Below, one piece after another: positions 50,818 to 60,354 of a stretch of DNA of 64,000 bases (its first letter is position 1; each line of letters starts with the position of its first letter). The DNA lies in the NCBI RefSeq assembly GCF_002806995.1, contig NZ_NIHE01000002.1:1-64000 (forward strand), read 5' to 3'. The translations under genes and the position numbers were made by a program. A model generated the notes under the pieces. The model saw only the letters and a program-made list of their open reading frames with translations, was not told where the DNA came from and made no database searches. Origin of the DNA: Confluentibacter lentus. Its GTDB lineage: Bacteria; Bacteroidota; Bacteroidia; Flavobacteriales; Flavobacteriaceae.

Positions 50818-53800
50818 ATGAAGACTTACACAACTATATTAATGATGATCCTTTTCGCTAATTTTTCGCAAGCACAAACGCCAAATTATGAGAATTTATG
50901 GTCCCAAGTAGAAAAATTTGAAATAGATGGTTTGCCAAAATCGGCTTTAAAAATCGTTGAAGACATAGCAAAACAAGCGGCAAAAGATAAAAATGAGCCG
51001 CAACTCATAAAAACCATGTTTTACAAAAGCAAATTTGCCTTGGTTTTAGAAGAAGATGCCCAGTTAAAAATCATAAACGATTTTAAGAAACAAATCGACA
51101 TTAGCGCATTTCCAACAAAAAACATATTAGAAAGTTTGCTCGCCAACATGTACTGGCAATATTTTAACCAAAATCGCTGGCAGTTTTATAATAGAACCAA
51201 AACTTCTGAAAAAGTAAATACTGAAGACTTTAGAACTTGGGATTTGCAAACGCTTTTTAATGAAATACATCTACACTATCAAAACTCGTTACAAAACGGA
51301 TCGATGCTTCAATTGGAGCCTTTAGAAACATATGATGCGATTTTAAATATTCAAAAAGACTCCAAGATTTACCGACCGACTTTATTTGATTTTTTAAATC
51401 ATGAAGCCTTGGGTTTTTACAAAACCAATGAAACCAACATCACCAAACCCGCTTATAAATTTGAAATTGATAATCCGCAGTTTTTAGGTGATGCTTTCAC
51501 GCTTTTAAAAATAGAATTAAAGTCTAAAGATAGTACGTCTTTGCAACTACATGCCTTAAAAATTTATCAAGACCTCATTAAATTCCATTTAAAGGATAAA
51601 GAACCTTTCGCCTTTGCGGATGTGAATATAGAACGTTTAAAATTCGTTTATGAACATGGCGCTTTTAGTGATAAGGAAACGCTTTTATTGCAAGCACTTA
51701 CAACTGAAAAAAACAAACTAAAAGAACACGAAGTTTCTGGTTTATACGATTTTGAAATCGCTTCTTTATATTACCAACAAAGTCAACAATATCAACTAAA
51801 AACGAACGAAGATAAACGTTGGAAAGCAAAAGACGCCATGGCTATTTGCAATGCCGTGATTGAAAAATTCCCGAAAAGCAAAGCTGCGGAAAAATGTGCC
51901 ATTTTAAAACAGCAAATCGAGCAACAAGCCTTAGATATTACTACAGAGAATTTTTTACCAATCCAGCAAAATGCGCGTTTATTGGTCCGTTATAAAAATT
52001 TAGACACGCTTCAATTTAAAATTTTCAAACTGTCACAAAACCAATTAGAGCAATTCAATAAAGTTTACCAGAAAGAAGAGCAACTGACTTTTATTAAAAA
52101 ACTAGCGGTTCTTAACCAATGGGAAAGCAAACTTAGAAACGAGCATGATTATCAAAATCATGCCACAGAAATTGCCATACCAAAACTTAACAATGGCACA
52201 TATCTAATCTTTTCTTCAACAGAAAATGATGCTGAAACATTCGCATTTTCTACCATTCAAGTGACCAATCTGGCATTGGTTGAAACTGAAACCGAAGAAC
52301 ATAAAATCTTTCAAGTTATTGATAGAAATAACGGAAAACCGATGGTGGATGCTGATGTAGAATTGAGTTTTACTGAAAACAACAATAGAAGCACTCAAAA
52401 GGAAAATTTTAAAACAAACGTGTTTGGCCAAATCAAAATTGAGAAAACCAAAGACCGTTATAGAAACCTGAATGCAAAAGTTAAGTATGGCAGCGATACC
52501 GCTTATTTTGGAGATTATTATATCAATCAATATTATAAAAAAGAAAAACAAGATAGTGAGTATAAAGCCTTTTTGTTTACCGACAGAAGTATTTATCGCC
52601 CTGGACAAACGGTTTATTTTAAAGCTATTGCTATTAAAACAAATCCGAATACTGGGAAATCTGAAGTGGTAGCAAATGAACCTGTGTATGCTACGCTATA
52701 TGATGTGAACGATGACGAAATTGGAGAACTTGAATTTAAAACTAATGAATTTGGTTCCGTTTCTGGTGAATTTATATTACCAAATTCAGGATTAAATGGT
52801 GAATATTACATCGAGTTTGATGGTGATGAAGAGGATTTTTTCTTAGAACATTATTTTTCCGTTGAAGAATACAAACGTCCGAAGTTTGAAACCAAATTCA
52901 ATCCTGTTACTGAAACCTATAAAATCAACGATTCCGTAACCGTAAAAGGAACTGCTTTGGCTTATGCAGGCAGCAACATTACCGATGCCAAAGTGGTGTA
53001 CCGTGTACATAGAAAAGTGGAATATCCACGTTGGTATTTTTGGTCAAGACCTTGGTTTAATAGCGAACCACAAGAAATCGCGCATGGCGAAAGCACCACC
53101 AATGAAAAAGGTGAATTTGAAATCACCTTTAAAGCCATCCCTGACACAAGTGTGGATAAAACCAGTTTGCCCATTTTTAATTATGAAATTACGGCAGATG
53201 TCACCGATTTAAATGGTGAAACCCGAAGTGCCACAACCATTGTAAATGTTGGTTACCATGCGTTGGTAGCAACAATGTCCATTGCAGATAAATTAGATAA
53301 AAACGAAAAAGACCAAAAAATAAACATCGACACCAAAAACCTAAATGGCGAATTCGTGCCTGCAACAGGCCTTATTAAAATATATAAATTACAAGCACCA
53401 AAGTCCGTTTTAAGAACCAGACCTTGGGCGGCTCCAGATTATCAGGATTTTTCAGAAGAAGCTTTTAAAAATCTTTTTCCGCACGATGCTTATAAAGATG
53501 AACATGACTCAAATAATTGGGAAAAAGGCGATTTGGTTTTTGAAAAATCCTTTGACACCAAAACATCTAAGGAACTTGAATTAGGAAACCTCAAAAAATG
53601 GGAATCAGGGCAATATATTATCACTTTGGAAAGTAAAGATAAATTTGACCAGTTGGTTAAAGATGAAATCAAAACCACATTATATAGTGATGATGATAAA
53701 ACATTGGCGGACAATCAATTATTGAGCGTTACTACGAATAAACCGACTTATAAAGTTGGTGAAACCGCTTTGGTGACGTTTGCTTCTGCTGCTGAAGATT

Positions 53801-56800
53801 TAAAAATTACAGTTTCTATTGAAAAAAATCATAAGATTGTTCAAACTCAAATCATTTCATTAAACAATAATAAAAAAACGATTTCCATTCCTATTAATTC
53901 AGAAGATGTCGGAGGATTTGTCATTAATTACAGTTTCGCTGCTTTTAATGGTTTTCAATCAGGTGCAGTAGGCATTATGGTTCCTTATCCAAAAACGGAT
54001 TTAGATATTGAAACCACCACATTCCGTGACAAACTACAACCTGGAACCGACGAAACTTGGAGTTTTAAAATTAAAGGCCCAGAAGGCGACAAAGTATCTG
54101 CGGAATTATTGGCAAGTATGTATGATGCGTCTTTAGACCAGTTTAAACCACATACTTGGGATTTTAATCCTATTGATAAACCTTCTTACTACGCTTACAA
54201 CCGTGGCAATGCCTACCAAAGTTTTGGAACAAAAAATTTCAGGGTTTATAATAAACCGTATCTAATTTCAAACTATCCGCAACAATATTATGACCAATTG
54301 AATTGGTTTGGTTTTAGCTTTAATTTCAATAAGAGACAGTACGATAATTATATTAAATCTTTACGATTAAAAAGTGAGTCGAAATATGATGATTCCATAA
54401 AAAAAGGTTTTGTGTCTGGAACTGTTTTTGATGAAAGCGGAACACCTATACCAGGGGTTACTGTTATCGTAAAAGGAACTTCAACAGGAACAACTACAGA
54501 TTTTGATGGCAATTTTTCATTACAAGCCAATTCTAAAGACCAATTAGTATTCAGCTACATTGGCTATATTTCTAGGGAAATTAATATAGCTAATAACAAT
54601 AGTTTAAGTATTTCTTTAGCTGAAGATAGTTCTCATCTGGATGAAGTTGTTGTTATGGGCTATGGAAAAATGAGAAAAGCATCAGTAACTGGAGCTGTTG
54701 TTTCCGTTGAAGCAGAAGACATTTCATTTGCTTTAGAAGGAAAAGTTGCAGGTATTGGTATTGAAATTACTAAAGACTCTACAGGTGGTAAAAATTCAAT
54801 CCAAAAACCAAACTTCGATGCCGTTCAAATTCGAAAAAACCTGCAAGAAACAGTATTTTTCTTTCCGCAGTTACAAACGGATAAAGATGGGAATGTGAGT
54901 TTCAGTTTCACCACACCAGAAGCCTTAACCCAATGGAAATTACAATTATTAGCGCATACCAAAACCTTGGAAAGTACGACCAAAACATTAACAACCGTTA
55001 CCCAAAAAGAATTGATGGTGATTCCCAATGCACCTCGTTTTTTACGCCAAGGTGACCAAATAAGCATCAGCACCAAAATCGCCAACTTAACAGACAAACA
55101 ACTATCTGGACAAGCCGTTTTAGTTTTAACAGATGCTGTTACGGGAAAAGAGGTGGATTCAAAACTTGGAAATTCAGATAGCAATAAACCTTTTATGGTG
55201 GATGTTAAAGGAAACACACAAGTCACTTGGAATTTAACAATTCCAGATGATGTTGATGCCGTTCAATACAAAATCATAGCGAAATCGGATGCATTTAGCG
55301 ATGGCGAACAAAATGCACTTCCAGTTTTAAGTAACCGCATGTTAGTTACTGAAACGTTGCCGATGTGGATTCGCAGTAACGAAACCAAAACGTTTACATT
55401 AGACAAGCTAAAAACTAATACTTCAACAACACTAAAAAACCATAAATTAACTTTGGAAATCACGTCCAATCCAGCGTGGTATGCGGTGCAAGCCTTGCCT
55501 TATTTAATGGAATATCCGTACGATTGTAACGAGCAAACCTTCTCGCGTTATTATGCGAATGCTTTGGCGAGTCATATTGCGAATTCAAACCCAAGAATTC
55601 AGGAAGTTTTTAATCAATGGGCGTCTCAAGATGTACTGATGAGTAATCTTGAAAAGAATGAGGAATTAAAATCCATTCTCATCCAAGAAACACCTTGGTT
55701 ACGTGATGCCCAAAGTGAAATCGAACAGAAAAAACGCATCGCTTTATTATTCGATTTGAATAAAATGACTAACGAATTGCAATCTGCTATGCGTAAATTG
55801 GAGAACAATCAACTATCTAATGGCGCATGGGCGTGGTTTAATGGCGGACGAGAAAACAGATACATCACGCAACATATTATTACCGGTTTTGGACATTTGA
55901 ATAAACTTGGTGTGACTGCTACTGAAAACGCAAAAATGCTTGAAAAAGCCATCAACTATTTAGATGCCGAATTTGTAAAAGAATATAAAGACATCAGGAA
56001 GTATGATGCTAAAGTCGATTTAAGTAAAGATCATTTAAGTCACACCCAATTGCATTATCTATACATGCGAAGCTTCTTTCCTGACGTTAAAAAATCGAAA
56101 GAAGTTGAAGATATTACCAAATATTACCAAACGCAAATCCAAAAATATTGGTTACCTCGTTCCTTGTATTCCAAAGGATTGATGGCGTTGATTTCAGAAC
56201 GATTGAATGACAAATCAACGTCCGCTAAAATTTTAAAATCATTGAAAGAAACCAGTATTACTTCAGAAGAATTGGGGATGTATTGGAAAGAAAACACCGC
56301 TTCTTGGTATTGGTATCAAGCACCTATTGAAACGCAAGCGTTGCTAATTGAAGCATTTGCGGAAATTGAAAAAGACAATAAAACCATTGATAATCTAAAA
56401 ATCTGGTTGCTAAAAAATAAACAAACCAATCAGTGGAACACCACCAAAGCAACGACCGAAGCCGTTTATGCCTTGTTGCTTCAAGGTAACAATTGGCTTT
56501 CTTTAACCGATGCGATTGACGTGGTTTTAGGCGGACAAAAAATAGAACCTTCAAAACTCGAAAATGTCAAAGTTGAAGCTGGAACAGGGTATTATAAAAC
56601 ATCTTGGAATTCTTCTGAAATTAAACCAGAAATGGCTGAAGTTTCGCTTACCAAAAAAGGAGAAGGCATTGCTTGGGGCGGTTTATATTGGCAATATTTT
56701 GAGGATTTAGATAAGATTACCTCATCTGAAACACCACTTAAATTAAAGAAAAAGCTGTTCCTTAAAAAGAATACGGATATGGGCGAGCAGATTTCTGAAA

Positions 56801-57153
56801 TTAATGAAAATACTCATTTAAAAGTCGGTGATTTGGTTCGTATTCGCATTGAATTACAAAGCGACAGACCTATGGAATTTGTCCACATGAAAGACATGCG
56901 CGCCGCTGGATTAGAACCTGTAAACGTCATGTCCCAATACAAATGGCAAGACGGATTGGGCTATTATGAAAGCACCAAAGATGCATCGACAAACTTCTTT
57001 TTCGATTATTTACCAAAAGGTATTTTTGTATTTGAATACGATTTACGAGTCAATAATGCTGGGAATATGAGCAATGGTATCACCACCATTCAAAGTATGT
57101 ATGCGCCAGAATTTAGTAGCCATAGTGAGGGTGTACGGTTGTTGGTTAAATAG
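50818..57153 (+). CDS. Alpha-2-macroglobulin family protein with inserted SusC-type regulatory/plug domain
   Basis: 2111 residues, exported (signal to FANFSQAQ). Bacterial A2Ms trap proteases by thioester chemistry. The N-terminal part (to about 380) is helical; macroglobulin domains follow, with MG2 around 590 (IYRPGQTVYFKAIAI). At about 1198-1330 lies an insert: a carboxypeptidase-regulatory-like domain (VSGTVFDESGTPIPGVTVIVKG, DFDGNFSLQ, SYIGYISREI) followed by a short plug-like stretch (DEVVVMGYGKMRKASVTGAV), the layout found at SusC N-termini. The A2M domain resumes at about 1338 (RKNLQETVFFFPQLQT). The thioester motif CNEQ is in YPYDCNEQTFS (Cys about 1570). C-terminal helical toroid and receptor-binding-like end follow. 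Monocistronic with terminator. The role of the insert is unknown. Confidence 0.9.
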   Translation: MKTYTTILMMILFANFSQAQTPNYENLWSQVEKFEIDGLPKSALKIVEDIAKQAAKDKNEPQLIKTMFYKSKFALVLEEDAQLKIINDFKKQIDISAFPTKNILESLLANMYWQYFNQNRWQFYNRTKTSEKVNTEDFRTWDLQTLFNEIHLHYQNSLQNGSMLQLEPLETYDAILNIQKDSKIYRPTLFDFLNHEALGFYKTNETNITKPAYKFEIDNPQFLGDAFTLLKIELKSKDSTSLQLHALKIYQDLIKFHLKDKEPFAFADVNIERLKFVYEHGAFSDKETLLLQALTTEKNKLKEHEVSGLYDFEIASLYYQQSQQYQLKTNEDKRWKAKDAMAICNAVIEKFPKSKAAEKCAILKQQIEQQALDITTENFLPIQQNARLLVRYKNLDTLQFKIFKLSQNQLEQFNKVYQKEEQLTFIKKLAVLNQWESKLRNEHDYQNHATEIAIPKLNNGTYLIFSSTENDAETFAFSTIQVTNLALVETETEEHKIFQVIDRNNGKPMVDADVELSFTENNNRSTQKENFKTNVFGQIKIEKTKDRYRNLNAKVKYGSDTAYFGDYYINQYYKKEKQDSEYKAFLFTDRSIYRPGQTVYFKAIAIKTNPNTGKSEVVANEPVYATLYDVNDDEIGELEFKTNEFGSVSGEFILPNSGLNGEYYIEFDGDEEDFFLEHYFSVEEYKRPKFETKFNPVTETYKINDSVTVKGTALAYAGSNITDAKVVYRVHRKVEYPRWYFWSRPWFNSEPQEIAHGESTTNEKGEFEITFKAIPDTSVDKTSLPIFNYEITADVTDLNGETRSATTIVNVGYHALVATMSIADKLDKNEKDQKINIDTKNLNGEFVPATGLIKIYKLQAPKSVLRTRPWAAPDYQDFSEEAFKNLFPHDAYKDEHDSNNWEKGDLVFEKSFDTKTSKELELGNLKKWESGQYIITLESKDKFDQLVKDEIKTTLYSDDDKTLADNQLLSVTTNKPTYKVGETALVTFASAAEDLKITVSIEKNHKIVQTQIISLNNNKKTISIPINSEDVGGFVINYSFAAFNGFQSGAVGIMVPYPKTDLDIETTTFRDKLQPGTDETWSFKIKGPEGDKVSAELLASMYDASLDQFKPHTWDFNPIDKPSYYAYNRGNAYQSFGTKNFRVYNKPYLISNYPQQYYDQLNWFGFSFNFNKRQYDNYIKSLRLKSESKYDDSIKKGFVSGTVFDESGTPIPGVTVIVKGTSTGTTTDFDGNFSLQANSKDQLVFSYIGYISREINIANNNSLSISLAEDSSHLDEVVVMGYGKMRKASVTGAVVSVEAEDISFALEGKVAGIGIEITKDSTGGKNSIQKPNFDAVQIRKNLQETVFFFPQLQTDKDGNVSFSFTTPEALTQWKLQLLAHTKTLESTTKTLTTVTQKELMVIPNAPRFLRQGDQISISTKIANLTDKQLSGQAVLVLTDAVTGKEVDSKLGNSDSNKPFMVDVKGNTQVTWNLTIPDDVDAVQYKIIAKSDAFSDGEQNALPVLSNRMLVTETLPMWIRSNETKTFTLDKLKTNTSTTLKNHKLTLEITSNPAWYAVQALPYLMEYPYDCNEQTFSRYYANALASHIANSNPRIQEVFNQWASQDVLMSNLEKNEELKSILIQETPWLRDAQSEIEQKKRIALLFDLNKMTNELQSAMRKLENNQLSNGAWAWFNGGRENRYITQHIITGFGHLNKLGVTATENAKMLEKAINYLDAEFVKEYKDIRKYDAKVDLSKDHLSHTQLHYLYMRSFFPDVKKSKEVEDITKYYQTQIQKYWLPRSLYSKGLMALISERLNDKSTSAKILKSLKETSITSEELGMYWKENTASWYWYQAPIETQALLIEAFAEIEKDNKTIDNLKIWLLKNKQTNQWNTTKATTEAVYALLLQGNNWLSLTDAIDVVLGGQKIEPSKLENVKVEAGTGYYKTSWNSSEIKPEMAEVSLTKKGEGIAWGGLYWQYFEDLDKITSSETPLKLKKKLFLKKNTDMGEQISEINENTHLKVGDLVRIRIELQSDRPMEFVHMKDMRAAGLEPVNVMSQYKWQDGLGYYESTKDASTNFFFDYLPKGIFVFEYDLRVNNAGNMSNGITTIQSMYAPEFSSHSEGVRLLVK

Positions 57154-57160
57154 ATTTTTT

Positions 57161-57188
57161 AAAAGAGGCTTAAAAGCCTCTTTTTTTT
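57161..57188 (+). terminator. Terminator of the A2M gene
   Basis: The stem GAGGCT/AGCCTC (57165-57170 with 57175-57180), extended by A/T pairs, has a TAAA loop and eight T, 8 bases after the stop codon. Confidence 0.9.
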
Positions 57189-57193
57189 ATGAT

Positions 57194-57201
57194 TAACTTT
57201 G
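57194..57201 (+). promoter_or_regulatory. Possible -7 box before the GNAT gene
   Basis: TAACTTTG matches TAnnTTTG, 27 bases before the start codon at 57229, directly after the A2M terminator. No good upstream box. Confidence 0.35.
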
Positions 57202-57228
57202 CTTTAATATAATAGCTACAATTGAATA

Positions 57229-57651
57229 ATGAACATAAAAGTAACGGACAAAATAGACCAAGAATCTTATGACAAAATTGTTGAATTACTGATTGACTAC
57301 AATTCAAGTAAAACACAACAACACGTAAATGAGATTAATAAACCGATTGAAATAATTGCTCGAAACACCAAAAATGAAATAATAGGTGGACTTTATGGAC
57401 GTTCTCTTTGGGGAACATTAGAAATAAAAACTCTTGTTGTTAAAGCAGAAAACAGAAATGAGGGAATCGGACAAAAATTAATAAACGAAGCGGAAAAAGA
57501 AGCAAAGAAACGGAATTGTAGATTCATTAGTTTAGATACATTTTCATTCCAAGCACCAAATTTTTATGAAAAATGCGGATTTGTAAAAATTGGTACGGAA
57601 ACCGACTTCCCTAAAGGATTTGAAAAATATTATTATCGCAAAAAAATATAA
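57229..57651 (+). CDS. GNAT family N-acetyltransferase
   Basis: 140 residues, single GNAT domain. The acetyl-CoA-binding segment is VVKAENRNEGIGQKLINEAEKEA, and the C-terminal beta-bulge motif is FQAPNFYEKCGFVKIG. Acceptor substrate unknown. It lies between the A2M terminator and the lipoprotein gene. Confidence 0.88.
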   Translation: MNIKVTDKIDQESYDKIVELLIDYNSSKTQQHVNEINKPIEIIARNTKNEIIGGLYGRSLWGTLEIKTLVVKAENRNEGIGQKLINEAEKEAKKRNCRFISLDTFSFQAPNFYEKCGFVKIGTETDFPKGFEKYYYRKKI

Positions 57652-57704
57652 AAGACTCCTACCAACACCATTAAAGAATTGCTAAACCAAAGTTAAAAAA
57701 ACCA

Positions 57705-58205
57705 TTGCAAAAAAACCACCTCCATATCTTTTTACTACTAGCGCTACTAGCGCTACAAATCTCCTGCGCTTCAAAAAAAAACATAGCGGTAAAGGAAACA
57801 GTCATCGAAGCACTACCGCCAAAACTCATTTTTTTAAATTATACTATTTCTCAAGATGCTAAAGGCAACAAACAAATTCAGTTTATAAACAAAATCATCA
57901 CCGACGGTAAACTTAAAAATAACACCGAAACATATCTTAAAACGGGTGCTGTGGGCGACTTAAAATGCAGTCAACTCGATAAAGATTCCACAGAAATTAA
58001 AACCGTTATTATACAAAACCCTTTATCGAAAATAATTGAATACGTTAATGATTCCCTTATCTTTGAAAGCAAAAAAATAGAACTAAAAAGCGCGCCGCTG
58101 TCGTTAAGGTTAGCTTTGCATGACAAAACGAAGTACATCACCATTAGCCACATCATAGATTCGTTGCAAAATAGTCGACCATTAATTACCACCGAATTGG
58201 ATTGA
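57705..58205 (+). CDS. Small lipoprotein of unknown function
   Basis: 166 residues from a TTG start at 57705 (no in-frame ATG fits). The lipobox is LQISC (Cys about 21). After it, a short beta-rich region with IQFINKIITDGKLKNNTETYL and DLKCSQLDKDSTEIKTVII, no recognised domain. Its stop overlaps the upstream side of the M64 peptidase gene (ATG at 58208, 2 bases after), which suggests coupled expression and perhaps a chaperone or anchor role for the peptidase. That link is inference. Confidence 0.7.
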   Translation: MQKNHLHIFLLLALLALQISCASKKNIAVKETVIEALPPKLIFLNYTISQDAKGNKQIQFINKIITDGKLKNNTETYLKTGAVGDLKCSQLDKDSTEIKTVIIQNPLSKIIEYVNDSLIFESKKIELKSAPLSLRLALHDKTKYITISHIIDSLQNSRPLITTELD

Positions 58206-58207
58206 AA

Positions 58208-59623
58208 ATGAAACATATTTTACCCATCGTTTTATTTTTTAGTTTACAATGTATACACGCTCAAGTATTTGAAGTGGAAACCATTAAAAATTTTAATGGC
58301 GATGAGAAACGTATCAATCTGGTTATTTTAAGTGAAGGTTATCAAGCTAGTGAATTAGAACAATTTAAAACCGATGCTATTAATTTCACCAATGCCATGT
58401 TCAACCAATCACCTTTTAAAGAATACGCCAATTATTTTAATGTCCATATTATAAAAGTACCATCCAATGAAAGTGGCGCCGATCATCCGGGAACGGCGAC
58501 AAATGTTACGGAACCAGCATCTCCTATTCGAAATGTAGATACCTATTTCAATGCCACCTACGATTCTTTTGGAAACCATAGATTAATATATTATGAAATT
58601 GATGGTTTCAGTGCCAATAATACGCAAGCCAAAATAATGAATGTGTTGGCAACAAATTTCCCAACATACGACCAAGCAATGATTTTGGTTAATTCCTCTG
58701 AATACGGTGGAAGTGGTGGTTTATTCCCAATGACTTACACTGGTTTTTGGGGGCCAAGAGTTATGATACATGAATTGGGACATTCCTTATTTAATTTGAA
58801 AGATGAATATTATGCCGGTGATATTTTAGCTGCCGAAGCCATCAACATGACCCAAGATGATAATCCGAGTACCGTTAAATGGAAAAATTGGTTAGGGAGC
58901 AATAATGTGGGCATTTATCAATATACCTGCGTAACTGGCAATTGTGCCGATTGGTATAAACCACACCAAAACTGTATCATGGAAAGTATCGAAAAACCCT
59001 TTTGCTCGGTTTGTAAAGAAGGTATGGTTGAAAAAATTCATAGTTTGGTTTCTCCAATTGATTCATACACGCCTATTTCAAATTCTATAAACAATCCAAC
59101 GTTCCCTATTGATTTTCAATTGGATTTAATACATCCCATTCCGAATACATTAGAAAGTACATGGACACTAAATACCGTTGAATTTGCCACTAATGTAGAT
59201 GCAATTTCACTTTTAGATACGGACTTAAATACGGGAATGAACACATTAACCGTTGCCGTAACCGATGCTACAGTACTTTTAAGAGTTGATAATCACGAGT
59301 CGTTTCATGTTTCAACGGTTACTTGGAGTATTGATAATTCTTCTTTAGGTATTGATGATATTACCAGTGAAACTAATGATTTTAGTATTTCTTTATACCC
59401 AAATCCGTCTAACGATGTCATTACCATCAAAGTTGAAAATACATTAAATACCGATTTAAAAGTTGATTTAATAAGTCTGGAAGGCAAAAAAATAAAAACA
59501 ATTATTATATCAAATTACGAAACTCAAAATATTGACATTAGTTATTTGAGCCAAGGTATTTACATTGCAAATTTCTACGCCAACAATGTGTTGATTGCCT
59601 ATAAAAAAGTGGTTAAAAACTAA
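58208..59623 (+). CDS. M64 family metallopeptidase with T9SS type A sorting domain
   Basis: 471 residues from the ATG at 58208 (a TTG at 58202 overlaps the previous stop), signal ending CIHAQ. The zinc motif lies in MIHELGHSLFNLKDEYY (His about 188, Glu 189, His 192), the HExxH pattern of the IgA-peptidase M64 family. FVNVHIIKVPSNESGADHPG-like text precedes it. The C-terminal domain (about 395-471, LYPNPSNDVITIKVEN to YKKVVKN) is a typical T9SS sorting domain, so the protein should be exported across the outer membrane and either released or attached to the surface. Converges with the SDR gene, overlapping by 4 bases. Confidence 0.9.
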   Translation: MKHILPIVLFFSLQCIHAQVFEVETIKNFNGDEKRINLVILSEGYQASELEQFKTDAINFTNAMFNQSPFKEYANYFNVHIIKVPSNESGADHPGTATNVTEPASPIRNVDTYFNATYDSFGNHRLIYYEIDGFSANNTQAKIMNVLATNFPTYDQAMILVNSSEYGGSGGLFPMTYTGFWGPRVMIHELGHSLFNLKDEYYAGDILAAEAINMTQDDNPSTVKWKNWLGSNNVGIYQYTCVTGNCADWYKPHQNCIMESIEKPFCSVCKEGMVEKIHSLVSPIDSYTPISNSINNPTFPIDFQLDLIHPIPNTLESTWTLNTVEFATNVDAISLLDTDLNTGMNTLTVAVTDATVLLRVDNHESFHVSTVTWSIDNSSLGIDDITSETNDFSISLYPNPSNDVITIKVENTLNTDLKVDLISLEGKKIKTIIISNYETQNIDISYLSQGIYIANFYANNVLIAYKKVVKN

Positions 59624-60342
59624 CTCGGAGGCATCGTCGGCCTCACTTCAATTTTACTTGGTAAGGTTCTTGGATTCATTTTAATTAAATCTACTACCAA
59701 TTCGCCAATATCTTCTTTTTGGATTTTCCAAGTGTCATTCTCATTTGGCGTATGTCCGTTAAAGTGTGTCGCCACAGAGCCCGGCATAATGGTGCTGACT
59801 TTAATATCATATTTACGTAAATCGAGCATCACAGCTTGCGTGAATCCTGTAACGCCAAATTTACTGGCATTATAAGCAGAGCCTTTGGCAAAGAAATTGG
59901 TGCCAGCCAAACTTGAAATACTTATAAAATATCCCTTAGAATTTTTTAAGGCCTCTACACTCGATTTTATAGAATAAAACACGCCTGTAAGATTGGTATC
60001 TATGGTTTCATGCCATTGCTCTAGTGTCATATCTTCAATGCTAACAAAATGTGCCAAACCTGCATTGGCAACCACGATATCGAGCTGATTAAAGTGCTTT
60101 AAAACTGTTTTAACAGCATGTTGATGACTCTCAAAATCTTTAACATCTGCTTCAATACCAATGGCTTTTGCGCCAGTGGTTGAATTGGAATTAAGTTGTT
60201 TGGCTACTTCTTCCGCAGATGATACGCTTCTACTGGTGATGGCTACATGAACGCCTTCTTTCATTAAAGATTCTGCTACTCCGTAACCTATGCCTTTAGT
60301 ACCGCCTGTTATAAGAGCGACTTTATTTTGTATTGAATTCAT
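59620..60342 (-). CDS. Short-chain dehydrogenase/reductase (SDR)
   Basis: 240 residues, classical SDR: NAD(P)-binding TGGTKGIGYG (about 13-22), NAG in VVANAGLAHF, catalytic Ser in ISISSLAGT and Tyr/Lys in YNASKFGVTGF. The residues after the second strand (SRS) suggest NADP(H). Substrate unknown. It starts 12 bases after the DinB-like gene, so the two are probably one operon. Its stop overlaps the M64 peptidase stop on the other strand. Confidence 0.9.
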   Translation of the reverse strand: MNSIQNKVALITGGTKGIGYGVAESLMKEGVHVAITSRSVSSAEEVAKQLNSNSTTGAKAIGIEADVKDFESHQHAVKTVLKHFNQLDIVVANAGLAHFVSIEDMTLEQWHETIDTNLTGVFYSIKSSVEALKNSKGYFISISSLAGTNFFAKGSAYNASKFGVTGFTQAVMLDLRKYDIKVSTIMPGSVATHFNGHTPNENDTWKIQKEDIGELVVDLIKMNPRTLPSKIEVRPTMPPS

Positions 60343-60354
60343 TATATGTCGTTT

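Noticed and set aside
52216-52608. A 130-codon minus-strand open frame
   Set aside because: Contained in the A2M gene, hydrophobic by chance of antisense AT-rich code.
54412-54790. A separate SusC gene or frameshifted TonB receptor within the A2M frame
   Set aside because: The frame is open throughout, and the A2M sequence resumes in the same frame straight after the insert, so this is a domain, not a gene fragment.
54825-55226. A 133-codon minus-strand open frame
   Set aside because: Lies antisense within the A2M domain of the A2M gene and has no recognisable motif.
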